Shown: piece by piece, positions 55,488-64,000 of the stretch
Position numbering within the stretch: the first letter of the stretch is position 1
Layout of the letters: each line of letters opens with the position of its first letter
Source of the DNA: Verrucomicrobiia bacterium DG1235
GTDB lineage: Bacteria; Verrucomicrobiota; Verrucomicrobiia; Opitutales; Opitutaceae
Assembly (NCBI GenBank): GCA_000155695.1
Contig: DS990592.1
Location: 3,782,335-3,846,334, forward strand
DNA length: 64,000 nucleotides
Reading direction: 5' to 3'
The notes under the pieces: generated by a model
What the model saw: the letters and a program-made list of their open reading frames with translations, nothing else
The model's database searches: none
Told to the model about the DNA's origin: nothing
Position numbers and translations under genes: made by a program

Positions 55488-55525
55488 TCCAGACTCGCTG
55501 AGAACCACCGCGAACCCTTCACTAG

Positions 55526-56404
55526 ATGCCTAGCACTAAAGAAATCCGCGGCCGCATTAAGTCGGTCAAGAACACTCGCCAAATAACCAAGGCGATGGAG
55601 CTTGTTGCGGCTTCAAAGATGAAGAAGGCGCAGCAAAACGCGTCTTCCGGACAGGCTTATGCGGCATTGCTCGCTGAAGTTCTGGCGAACGTCTCCGGAC
55701 GCATCGACGGAATCGAGCATTCGTTTTTTGAGGAACGCGAAGTTAAGACTCGCGGCATTCTAGTTGTATCCACGGACCGGGGACTTTGCGGAGCTCTCAA
55801 CAGCAACCTTTTCCGCGAAATCTTGAAGATCCAAGGCGACGCGAAGTACGTGACAATCGGTCGTAAGGCGGTACAGTTTGTGAGCCGTAACAAGCTCGAT
55901 CTACTGGCCGAATTCTCAGTACCCGACGAAGTGCCTTACCTTCAGGTAAAGCAAATCGTGGAGTTCATGATCGAGAAGTATGAAGCGGGCGAGATCGATA
56001 CGATCGAGATTCTCTATCCCCGTTTTGTGAATACGTTGATTCAAGAAGCTTCATTTGGGAAGCTCCTGCCGATCAGCAACCTCGATGACATGATCAACAG
56101 TCTCCGTGGCAAGGATGCTGAGCCTTACCGTGAAAACATTGACGACCGAAAGATCAAGTTTGAGCCGGATCCTGCGACCATTTTGAGCTCTTTGCTTCCG
56201 CTATTCGTCAACCGCGAGGCGCATCAAGCGCTTCTCAACGCACGTGCTTCCGAGCACAGTGCGAGAATGGTTGCCATGAAATCTGCAAAGGACAACGCAA
56301 CAACTTTGCTCGACGGACTCACGCTCCAGTTCAACAAGGCCCGACAGGCGGCCATCACCCAAGAAATCCTCGAAATTGCCGCGGCCACATCGTCCAACGG
56401 CTAA
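55526..56404 (+). CDS. atpG: F0F1 ATP synthase subunit gamma
   Basis: Central rotor shaft. 292 residues with the N-terminal helix IRGRIKSVKNTRQITKAMEL (about 6-25, family signature), TDRGLCGALNSNLFREI, and the C-terminal helix ending TLQFNKARQAAITQEILEI. No redox-regulatory cysteine insert as in plants. It lies 38 bp after atpA. Confidence 0.97.
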   Translation: MPSTKEIRGRIKSVKNTRQITKAMELVAASKMKKAQQNASSGQAYAALLAEVLANVSGRIDGIEHSFFEEREVKTRGILVVSTDRGLCGALNSNLFREILKIQGDAKYVTIGRKAVQFVSRNKLDLLAEFSVPDEVPYLQVKQIVEFMIEKYEAGEIDTIEILYPRFVNTLIQEASFGKLLPISNLDDMINSLRGKDAEPYRENIDDRKIKFEPDPATILSSLLPLFVNREAHQALLNARASEHSARMVAMKSAKDNATTLLDGLTLQFNKARQAAITQEILEIAAATSSNG

Positions 56405-56416
56405 CCCAACTTTTAG

Positions 56417-57862
<1,446 letters not shown>

Positions 57863-57875
57863 TTTCAAAAGTAAG

Positions 57876-57949
57876 AAGTATGAGGGCTGAAGGATGAAAA
57901 CTAAAGCCCGAACAATGACTTCAAAATTCATAATTCAAACTTCATACTT
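57876..57949. repeat. Repeat-like insert between atpD and atpC with 8-bp inverted ends
   Basis: The atpD-atpC spacer is 93 bp, longer than most in this operon. It is bounded by AAGTATGA (57876-57883) and its exact inverse TCATACTT (57942-57949). Inside are near-repetitive GAAGGATGAAAACT and AATTCATAATTCAAACTTCAT phrases. This resembles small intergenic repetitive elements seen in other genomes. No open frame. Confidence 0.5.
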
Positions 57950-57955
57950 TAAAGA

Positions 57956-58360
57956 ATGTCACTTCAACTAGAAATCGTAACGCCTCACGGCAAGGTATAC
58001 GACGAGACCGTAGAGTCCGTCGTCATGCCGACCACTTCTGGCGAGGTCGGCATCATGACAGGCCATATTCCACTCCTCACTGAAATTCAGCCAGGCGACA
58101 TCGCGGTGACCAAAGAAGGTGGCGTCGACCATCTCGCTGTCAGTAAGGGCTTTGCGCAATGCATCGGCGATAAGGTGTCCATCCTCGCCGAGAACGCGAT
58201 CAGCGAGGACGACATTGACGTCAACGAAGTCGAAGCCGCCATGCTGCGAGCTCAAAGCGCCCTCAAAAACGCCAAGGAAATGAGCGAAGAAGAAATCAAC
58301 ATGCTCGAAACCACCGTCCAGTACGCGAGTATTCAGCAATTGCTGAAGAAGAAGAAGTAA
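57956..58360 (+). CDS. atpC: F0F1 ATP synthase subunit epsilon
   Basis: 134 residues: the N-terminal beta-sandwich (LQLEIVTPHGKVYDETVESVVMPTTSGEVGIMTGHIPLL, quoted in part: TTSGEVGIMTGHIPLL) and a C-terminal helical pair (EAAMLRAQSALKNAKEM to LLKKKK) that can inhibit ATP hydrolysis. It ends the atp operon; a strong terminator follows. Confidence 0.95.
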   Translation: MSLQLEIVTPHGKVYDETVESVVMPTTSGEVGIMTGHIPLLTEIQPGDIAVTKEGGVDHLAVSKGFAQCIGDKVSILAENAISEDDIDVNEVEAAMLRAQSALKNAKEMSEEEINMLETTVQYASIQQLLKKKK

Positions 58361-58381
58361 AAGAACTTTAATCTATTTGAT

Positions 58382-58420
58382 AATGCCCATTCTTCCTCTA
58401 CGAAGAGCGGGCATTTTTTT
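58382..58420 (+). terminator. Rho-independent terminator of the atp operon
   Basis: AATGCCC-A-TTCTTC / GAAGAG-C-GGGCATT form a 13-bp stem with one mismatch and loop CTCTAC, followed by seven T residues, 21 bp after atpC. It also marks the border to the AT-rich island. Confidence 0.9.
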
Positions 58421-58427
58421 ATTTAAT

Positions 58428-59390
58428 ATGAAGCTGGTCATACAGATCCCTTGTTATAACGAAGAGGAAAACATAGCAGTAACCTTGGCTTGCTTGCCGC
58501 GAAAAGTTAAGGGATGCAGTTCTGTTGAGTGGTTAATCATTGATGATGGTAGCATTGATAGGACAGCAGAAGTAGCTAGGGAGTGTGGAGTCGATCATGT
58601 TGTACGACTGCCTCAGAATGCAGGTTTAGCGAGAGGTTTTTCTGCGGGATTGGAATACGCCGTATCGATAGGTGCAGATGTGATCGTTAACACAGATGCT
58701 GACAATCAGTATAATGCCGATGATATTGAAAAGATCATAGTTCCTATTTTGAATTGTAGTGCAGACATTGTCGTAGGAGAGCGTCCGATCTCAGCGATTG
58801 AACACTTTTCGTTTGTCAAAAAAATATTACAGAAGTTCGGTAGCTTTGTAACTCGAAAGTTGAGTGGAACGAACGTGAAGGATGCCCCTAGCGGTTTTAG
58901 AGCGTTTAGTAGATCTGCAGCCTCTCGACTAAATGTGTTTAGTGAGTACACCTATACCTTAGAGACCATTATCCAAGCAGGGCAAAATGGTATGGCAATC
59001 ACTTCGCTACCTGTACGAGTAAATGGAGAGACGAGACCTTCAAAACTTGTAAAAAGCATTTTCCAATATGTGAAAAGGTCTGCTATTACGATGGGGCGTA
59101 TCTTCTTAGTATATAGGCCGATGCGCTTCTTTGTGTTTCTTGCGTTGGCGTCATTGGCTTCTGGACTTGGTTTAGGGATAAGATACCTCTTATATTATAT
59201 CGCTGGAGAGGGAGCTGGCCACATCCAATCGGTGATTCTTTCTGCACTTTTTGTAGGTGCCAGCTTGCTCTTCCTTATGATTGGTATCATTGCCGATCTT
59301 ATTTCTGTGAACAGAAGGTTGATGGAAAAAATCCAATGGAAATTGAGTAAACTGGAAGATATGATTCAAGGGAGAGATCACAGCCATTGA
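58428..59390 (+). CDS. Family 2 glycosyltransferase (dolichol-/undecaprenyl-phosphate sugar synthase type)
   Basis: Transfers a sugar to a lipid or polymer at the inner membrane. From the ATG at 58428 it has 320 residues beginning MKLVIQIPCYNEEENI; the frame is open 51 bp upstream through the terminator, which is rejected. The GT-A domain has IIDDGSIDRT (about 37-46), the metal-binding DAD of NTDADNQYNADD (about 84-95), and the APSGFRAF acceptor segment. Two C-terminal membrane helices (about 230-255 and 265-295) resemble DPM1/GtrB-type enzymes. First gene of the AT-rich island. It overlaps the next gene by 4 bp. Confidence 0.9.
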   Translation: MKLVIQIPCYNEEENIAVTLACLPRKVKGCSSVEWLIIDDGSIDRTAEVARECGVDHVVRLPQNAGLARGFSAGLEYAVSIGADVIVNTDADNQYNADDIEKIIVPILNCSADIVVGERPISAIEHFSFVKKILQKFGSFVTRKLSGTNVKDAPSGFRAFSRSAASRLNVFSEYTYTLETIIQAGQNGMAITSLPVRVNGETRPSKLVKSIFQYVKRSAITMGRIFLVYRPMRFFVFLALASLASGLGLGIRYLLYYIAGEGAGHIQSVILSALFVGASLLFLMIGIIADLISVNRRLMEKIQWKLSKLEDMIQGRDHSH

Positions 59391-60598
59391 AGATTGAAAG
59401 TGCTATTCACGTAGGAATCGTAGGGGGAACGTTTACTGGCAATCGCGGTGCACAAGCGATGCTCACGGTTTGTATAGAGCAAATGCGGCAGCGTTTTCCT
59501 AACTGTTTTATTCATGTACTGACGTATTATCCTAAGGAAGATCTAAAGGAGGTATTGGGCTCTAGTGTTTTTGTTCATAGCTCTACACCGATACGGTTGA
59601 TATCTAACTGGTTACCTTGGCTGTTATTCCTCCGAATCTTTGGACGTTGGAAAGGTGCTCCAAAAACTAAAAACGGATTAGGTTTTCCGATGCTTGCGAA
59701 GCTGGACTTGGTTCTTGATGTGGCAGGTGTAGGGTACATCGACGGTCGCGAAAGTTTTTTGCCATACAATGTCCTGACTTCGTTACCTTTTTCGATGATG
59801 GGAGTGCGATACTTTAAGTTGTCTCAGGCTATCGGACCAATAGGTTCCTGGCCGAACAAGGTTTGCTCGAGTTTGGCATTGTCGAGAGTAACGGGAATCT
59901 TCGCTCGTGGATCAATGACCGAACGTCATTTGAATGCTTTTTTTTCTGGAAAAAAGGAGATTAGGCGTGCCTCAGATTTAGCGTTCCTGTTAAAGACGAC
60001 GCAAGCGTTTGAAGAGCCAGAGCGACGGCCAAGGAGATTGGGCATAGTTGCAAGTTCTTTGGTGATGTCTCACAATAGTGAATATATCAAAAATATGAGT
60101 GAACTATGTCTATTGTTATTGAGTAAAGGGTGGGAGATCGTGCTGATTGCACATTCTTGGCGGGATGGCACTATGAGATTACGCAACAATGATCTTCCGG
60201 CATTGAATGCTATAACTGAATCGAATGTGCGCTTGATGAGACTGAGGCAGGTAGGGTTAGGATTGAATGCATCTGAGCTGAAAGGGGAGATCGGATCCTG
60301 TCGTGTGGTATTGACAAGTCGATTCCACGGGATGGTAGCAGCTTTGAGTACAGCAACTCCGGTTTTGGTTGCTGGATGGAGTCATAAGTATCGCGAAGTG
60401 ATGGCGCAGTTTGGTTTGGAGCGTTTTTGTCTACCGCATCAGAAGGCGAATGCAGCTACATTGGAAAAGTTTATAGATGAATTGGATTCTACAGCTGAAA
60501 CGATTTCTAAAAAAGTTTCCAAGCGTCTGCCTGAGGTAAAAGCAGATAGTCTGTGGCAGTTTGATTGCGTTGCCAAAGAATTACGAAACAGCGTTTGA
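59387..60598 (+). CDS. Polysaccharide pyruvyl transferase family protein
   Basis: 403 residues of the PF04230 type. These proteins add pyruvate ketals to exopolysaccharide sugars or modify surface glycans. Marks are GIVGGTFTGNRGAQAML at the start, LVLDVAGVGYIDGR (about 105), the KLSQAIGPIGSWP segment, IFARGSMTERHL, and the C-terminal CRVVLTSRFHGMVAALSTATPVLVAGWSHKYREV, quoted in part (TSRFHGMVAALS). The start is a TTG at 59387 overlapping the GT2 stop by 4 bp. Its TGA shares one base with the ATG of the next frame, so the genes are translationally coupled. Confidence 0.88.
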   Translation: MKIESAIHVGIVGGTFTGNRGAQAMLTVCIEQMRQRFPNCFIHVLTYYPKEDLKEVLGSSVFVHSSTPIRLISNWLPWLLFLRIFGRWKGAPKTKNGLGFPMLAKLDLVLDVAGVGYIDGRESFLPYNVLTSLPFSMMGVRYFKLSQAIGPIGSWPNKVCSSLALSRVTGIFARGSMTERHLNAFFSGKKEIRRASDLAFLLKTTQAFEEPERRPRRLGIVASSLVMSHNSEYIKNMSELCLLLLSKGWEIVLIAHSWRDGTMRLRNNDLPALNAITESNVRLMRLRQVGLGLNASELKGEIGSCRVVLTSRFHGMVAALSTATPVLVAGWSHKYREVMAQFGLERFCLPHQKANAATLEKFIDELDSTAETISKKVSKRLPEVKADSLWQFDCVAKELRNSV

Positions 60599-60990
60599 TG
60601 GAAAGTGTTTCCAAACAAAACTTAGGAAGCTTGTTGCCCCAGTTGCTTCGTTTTGGGTGTGTGACCAGTTTGGTGCTGGGATGCTAGCTGGGAATTGTCT
60701 GGATGCTCGAACCGTGGCTTAACGCACATACATCATATTTTGTCACGCACATCGCGATTTTTTTGGTTTCGTTTTATTGCATTCTAAATGCTACATTCAA
60801 AGCAGTTTTGAGTAGGCTTAAAATGAGGATTTATTTGAAAGCGGTAATCGGGACTAAATTGTTAGACTATCTAGTTTTCTCGGTCTTGATAGTCGCATTT
60901 GAAGTGGATTTGCTACTCGCAGTTCTTTCAGTTACGCTTGTAATTCCGGTAATTCGCTTTCTTTTTGCGAGAAAGGCATTGATTTCGTGA
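60598..60990 (+). pseudogene. GtrA-like four-helix membrane protein interrupted by an in-frame TAG
   Basis: An ATG at 60598 overlaps the stop of the preceding gene (TGATG) and opens a frame reading PQLLRFGCVTSLVLGC, then TAG at 60685-60687, then LGIVWMLEPW and on in the same frame to 60990. Ignoring the TAG, the 129 residues form four membrane helices with GtrA-family marks (LLRFG start; YFVTHIAIFLVSFYCILNATFKAV, asparagine-containing helix 2, quoted from its start: YFVTHIAIFLVSFYCILNAT). GtrA proteins act with GT2 enzymes in lipid-linked sugar translocation, which fits the neighbour. Alternatively translation restarts at ATG 60703, giving 95 residues and three helices. Either a nonsense mutation or a sequencing error. 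Confidence 0.68.
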
Positions 60991-61010
60991 AATGGAAAGC
61001 GAGATAGAGG

Positions 61011-62093
61011 ATGAATATTGAAGATATTAATACGAAGTCTCCTATCGGTAGTTACCGAGGAGCGTGGGTTGGCTATAGTTTGGATGAGGAAATTCGGAAA
61101 CGTGCAGCCTCGGGTGGAGTTGTCACGGCGACGCTCTGCTACTTGATCGAGACGGGACGAGTACAAGGCGCGCTAGTGTGCTCTTCACAGTTCGAAGATG
61201 GCGTGTTCGATTTTAAATTAAGTATTGCTCAATCGCGAAAGGAATTGTTCGAGGCCCAATCAAGCAAGTATTTCGACATTCCGGTTTTGAAGGGCCTTGA
61301 TTTGGTGAAATCGTTTGATGGCAAGGTCGCTGTTGTGGGATTGCCCTCACAAATTAACTCGTTGACTCGGCGCATGGCAAAGAACGAAGAGTTAAGAAAA
61401 AAGGTTGGTTTTCGAATAGCTCTTTTTTGCGGTCATAATTCCAAAAAGGAGTTGATCGAACACATATGGAAGAAGAAAGGAATTGATGGTAGGGATATCG
61501 AACAATTTCGGTATCGACAGGGCCACTGGCGAGGTCAAATGGAGTTGACCATGAAGGATGGGACATTGTCCCGGTTTCCATTTCAGGATTTCAGTCATTA
61601 CCAGAACTTACATATACTTTCGCTTGATCGCTGCCTGAACTGTCATGACCATATGGGGTATTATAGCGATCTATCGACAGGAGACGTATGGTTGCACAAG
61701 ATGAAGGTAGACCCAGTAAAGCACTCAATCTTTTTGGCCCGTACATCATTAGCAGAAGAAATCATTCAGAAAATGAAGTCGAGTGGTCTGTTGGAGGCGA
61801 AGCCGGTAGATCGACAGTTCGTTTATCGAAGCCAAAAACGCTCAATCAACTACCACTACAATCTATCAGCCCGTGCCATGGTAGGTAAGTGGCTCGGCGT
61901 CAAAGTGAAAGATAGAACAAAGGAAAAGCCTAAGGTACGAGATCTCGTTGCTGCTTTTATTGTTTTATTAAATCATAAAATCTCCAAGAGCCCACGGCTA
62001 CTTTTTTGGTTCATGAAGATTCCGAAGCCGATATTGTCGGTTTATTTGTACTTGTTCAAAGGATTAGTTAATTACGAACGTAAAAATTTTTAG
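61011..62093 (+). CDS. FrhB/F420-hydrogenase beta-subunit-like protein of a polysaccharide cluster
   Basis: 360 residues related to coenzyme F420 hydrogenase/dehydrogenase beta subunits. Such homologues are regularly found beside polysaccharide pyruvyl transferases in exopolysaccharide loci, with unclear function. Marks are RKRAASGGVVTATLCYLIET (about 28-47), SSKYFDIPVLKGLDLV, FCGHNSKKELIEHI, FRYRQGHWRGQM, and the short Cys motif RCLNCHDHMGYYSDLSTGDVW (about 204-224, CLNC then GDVW). It has fewer cysteines than true Fe-S hydrogenase subunits. It lies 20 bp after the GtrA-like frame on the same strand. Confidence 0.82.
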   Translation: MNIEDINTKSPIGSYRGAWVGYSLDEEIRKRAASGGVVTATLCYLIETGRVQGALVCSSQFEDGVFDFKLSIAQSRKELFEAQSSKYFDIPVLKGLDLVKSFDGKVAVVGLPSQINSLTRRMAKNEELRKKVGFRIALFCGHNSKKELIEHIWKKKGIDGRDIEQFRYRQGHWRGQMELTMKDGTLSRFPFQDFSHYQNLHILSLDRCLNCHDHMGYYSDLSTGDVWLHKMKVDPVKHSIFLARTSLAEEIIQKMKSSGLLEAKPVDRQFVYRSQKRSINYHYNLSARAMVGKWLGVKVKDRTKEKPKVRDLVAAFIVLLNHKISKSPRLLFWFMKIPKPILSVYLYLFKGLVNYERKNF

Positions 62094-62115
62094 TGAATTT
62101 TTGTTCGAAAGCTAA

Positions 62116-64000
62116 TCATTCATTCTGTTGCCATATACTGTATAGAATAACTGATAGCGTTCTTTTGTCATCGTTCAATCCTATTTCTGATGGAACGAAG
62201 CTACGACTTGGCAAAATCTCTACTAACAAATCTGTTTCAAGTAGGGTTTGTTCCGTTTTAGATATAGTCAATATGTTGTCGCCGCTCTCAAGTTTTTCAA
62301 AACTTGTAAAATCACCATTAACGTAAACCTTAATGTCTATTTGGTTATTCTTTAAAACGTGTTTTGGAGCGGAAATATGGATTCGTAGAGTGTCTTTTTC
62401 AGGGTCGTTTTTCAAAAGGATTGTACCCTTGTTACTAACCCAAGCATAGCTTGCTTGGCTGTAGACACCTCCGACTAATTGCCTGTTTATTGTTTGGGTT
62501 TGAGCAGGCCATTCTATACTTGTTCTTAAGGCACTACTTTCTTTGTCGATATCTGAGTTGTTTTTACCGAAAATTGATTGGCTGTAGCTTGCATAATACA
62601 ATGTATCACCATTCCATGATGTCGCAGCTATATCGTCTTTCCAATGTATCATTTTTTTTAGACTATCTGGGGCTAGTTGGCGTTGTTGTTTTGTTACAAC
62701 TATATAACTGATGCTGTCCCGTTCTGATTCAGGTAATGATGATAGATCAATGAAAATACGTTTTGTTAACCAAGAAATACGGGGAGCCTGCCACCATCCC
62801 CAGACTCCAATTGTACTTTCTGGAGGGACTTCATTAATTATGAATTCAGCTACCTCACTTCTCATTTTATGAGTCTTAAGGGAAAGGAGCTGACTTTTGA
62901 GGTCAGGAAGTGAATATAGTGGTATTAGGCTAAAGAGTAATAGTGCCGTTATGTAAACTATCCTATTTTTTCTAATAAACGGTATGACTAAGTACAGGCA
63001 TACCGGTGTCAGAAAAGCTATTCCGGCAAGAGGATTGATGAACCTTCTGAAAAAAGCCTGATAAGGAAAAACAATCCACCAAAAAGCGTAGCCTAGTACC
63101 AATATGATTATTAAGAGTAACTCTTTTGGAATGGTAGTTACTCGCAATTTGAAATGTGATAATAGATACAGTATAAATGCGAGTGTAATTATTGCTATGC
63201 CGACACTTAATAAAGGTGTAGGGACTCCACTTTCATTAAGAATCATTAATTTGTTAGCAAATTTTGAGGATAAGGTGTAACTTAAGTTGCTGGAGGCACC
63301 TTTGGAGGCAATAGCAGAGAACTGTACATTCCAGTAGTTCACATAGCTTGCGGAACCGAGTATTATTAGCCGATGCGCTTCGGTGGCCAGTATAGGTATG
63401 AAAAGGCCTATTAGAATCCGAGATATTCGTATTACCGGCTCGGTGCCCCGACCACTTGATTTGACTATAAAAGACCAAACAACAAAAGCGATAATACCTA
63501 GGAAGAGTATGGTTTTTGTTTCAAACGCGAGTCCCAGAAATACGCCTGATAAAACAGGTAAACTTGGTTTCCGTGCTAAAAGGTACGCTGCGAATAGAAA
63601 ATAGAAAAAAGCTGGGATCTCACCAAACCCCGTTGTTGCATAGTAGTGGAGTTTAGGGATTGAGAGAAAAAGTGCGATGGAGATAAGGGGTATTGTCTGG
63701 TCGGTTGCTCCCTTAGTTAAGCAGTAGATAAGCCAAATTAAGCCGAGAAAGAAGATCACTGAAACTAGATTAGCACCCAGAAACTCGGGAAGAATCACTG
63801 AGGCAATTCCAACAGGTACTAAAAAGGGCCAGCCTATTTGAATTGATCTATGAAACGGTGCGATAGACGGGTACTCCAACGCCGGATATCCTTTAGTTAT
63901 CCAGCTATTCGCCGCTTGTAAGTGGAAAGCAGCATCGAAGTTGCTAAAAGTAGTGATAGCATATGTAATGATATAAAAAAGTTTGAAAAATATAAAGCAT
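62116..64000 (-). CDS. GT39/ArnT-like integral membrane glycosyltransferase (5' end cut by window edge)
   Basis: The minus-strand frame is open from 62116 to the right edge. Upstream of the TTG at 63879 it still reads FDAAFHLQAANSWITKGYPA, which matches the family's D-rich first periplasmic loop, so the true start lies beyond 64000. At least 628 residues are visible: about ten to twelve membrane helices up to about residue 390, then a soluble region with WGWWQAPRISWLTKRIF, and a beta-rich C-terminal domain. The pattern fits lipid-linked-sugar mannosyl- or aminoarabinosyl-transferase-type enzymes. It is convergent with the FrhB-like gene (22 bp apart). AT-rich like its neighbours. Confidence 0.8.
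   Translation of the reverse strand, partial: CFIFFKLFYIITYAITTFSNFDAAFHLQAANSWITKGYPALEYPSIAPFHRSIQIGWPFLVPVGIASVILPEFLGANLVSVIFFLGLIWLIYCLTKGATDQTIPLISIALFLSIPKLHYYATTGFGEIPAFFYFLFAAYLLARKPSLPVLSGVFLGLAFETKTILFLGIIAFVVWSFIVKSSGRGTEPVIRISRILIGLFIPILATEAHRLIILGSASYVNYWNVQFSAIASKGASSNLSYTLSSKFANKLMILNESGVPTPLLSVGIAIITLAFILYLLSHFKLRVTTIPKELLLIIILVLGYAFWWIVFPYQAFFRRFINPLAGIAFLTPVCLYLVIPFIRKNRIVYITALLLFSLIPLYSLPDLKSQLLSLKTHKMRSEVAEFIINEVPPESTIGVWGWWQAPRISWLTKRIFIDLSSLPESERDSISYIVVTKQQRQLAPDSLKKMIHWKDDIAATSWNGDTLYYASYSQSIFGKNNSDIDKESSALRTSIEWPAQTQTINRQLVGGVYSQASYAWVSNKGTILLKNDPEKDTLRIHISAPKHVLKNNQIDIKVYVNGDFTSFEKLESGDNILTISKTEQTLLETDLLVEILPSRSFVPSEIGLNDDKRTLSVILYSIWQQNE

Noticed and set aside
60685-60687. 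Programmed TAG recoding (pyrrolysine) in the GtrA-like gene
   Set aside because: No pyl genes or recoding element are visible and the family has no such residue; mutation or sequence error is simpler.

Overview
The window looks like a chromosomal segment of a marine-type Verrucomicrobiota, most likely class Opitutia (Opitutales/Puniceicoccales-like). The basis is protein character and gene content judged from memory: a DUF3667 membrane protein, an LRR/BACON secreted protein ending in an acidic Ca-binding-like segment, an E. coli-like transaldolase, and an argCJBDFG cluster beside rplM-rpsI. No database search was possible. Most of the window has moderate GC. The last ~5.6 kb is visibly more AT-rich.

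Layout: (1) 1-7.9 kb, minus strand: a chemotaxis operon cheY-cheA-cheW-mcp-cheY-cheB, with cheB cut by the window edge. (2) 8.2-11.9 kb, plus strand and divergent from it: a three-gene partner-switching unit. It holds a response regulator/PP2C phosphatase/anti-sigma-type kinase fusion, a STAS antagonist, and a helical protein that carries a CheZ-like DxxxQ motif, an MCP-tip-like segment and a CheZ-like C-terminal tail. (3) 12.1-15.6 kb: a large secreted LRR/BACON protein. (4) 15.7-22.5 kb, minus: the arginine cluster argC-J-B-D-F-G. (5) 22.6-23.5 kb, minus: rplM-rpsI with a clear terminator. (6) 23.6-31.4 kb: mixed housekeeping and hypothetical genes (beta-barrel protein, DUF423, CCA-adding enzyme, gpsA, DUF3667, transaldolase, SIS protein, orphan RelE-like protein). 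(7) 31.4-33.6 kb: pssA and dnaN, with an AT-rich candidate replication origin between them. (8) 33.8-38.6 kb: a membrane protein, moaA, cinA, and a UvrC lacking the usual cysteine motif. (9) 38.7-51.2 kb: gltB, a monothiol glutaredoxin-like gene, recA, mnmE-mnmG, phoB-phoR and trmB. (10) 51.7-58.4 kb: a complete atpBEFHAGDC operon closed by a strong terminator. (11) 58.4-64 kb: an AT-rich surface-polysaccharide island (GT2, pyruvyl transferase, GtrA-like gene broken by an amber codon, FrhB-like protein, GT39-like membrane glycosyltransferase cut by the right edge).

The plus strand is C-rich on the left (to dnaN) and G-rich on the right (from uvrC onward). rplM-rpsI and the atp operon point away from the dnaN region. 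Together these suggest that replication starts near 32-35 kb.

The most interesting unit is the divergent che / partner-switching pair (1-11.9 kb). The gene content suggests that a PP2C/kinase/STAS switch is coupled to chemotaxis through a hybrid CheZ/MCP-like protein. This is inference from motifs and neighbourhood, not a demonstrated pathway.
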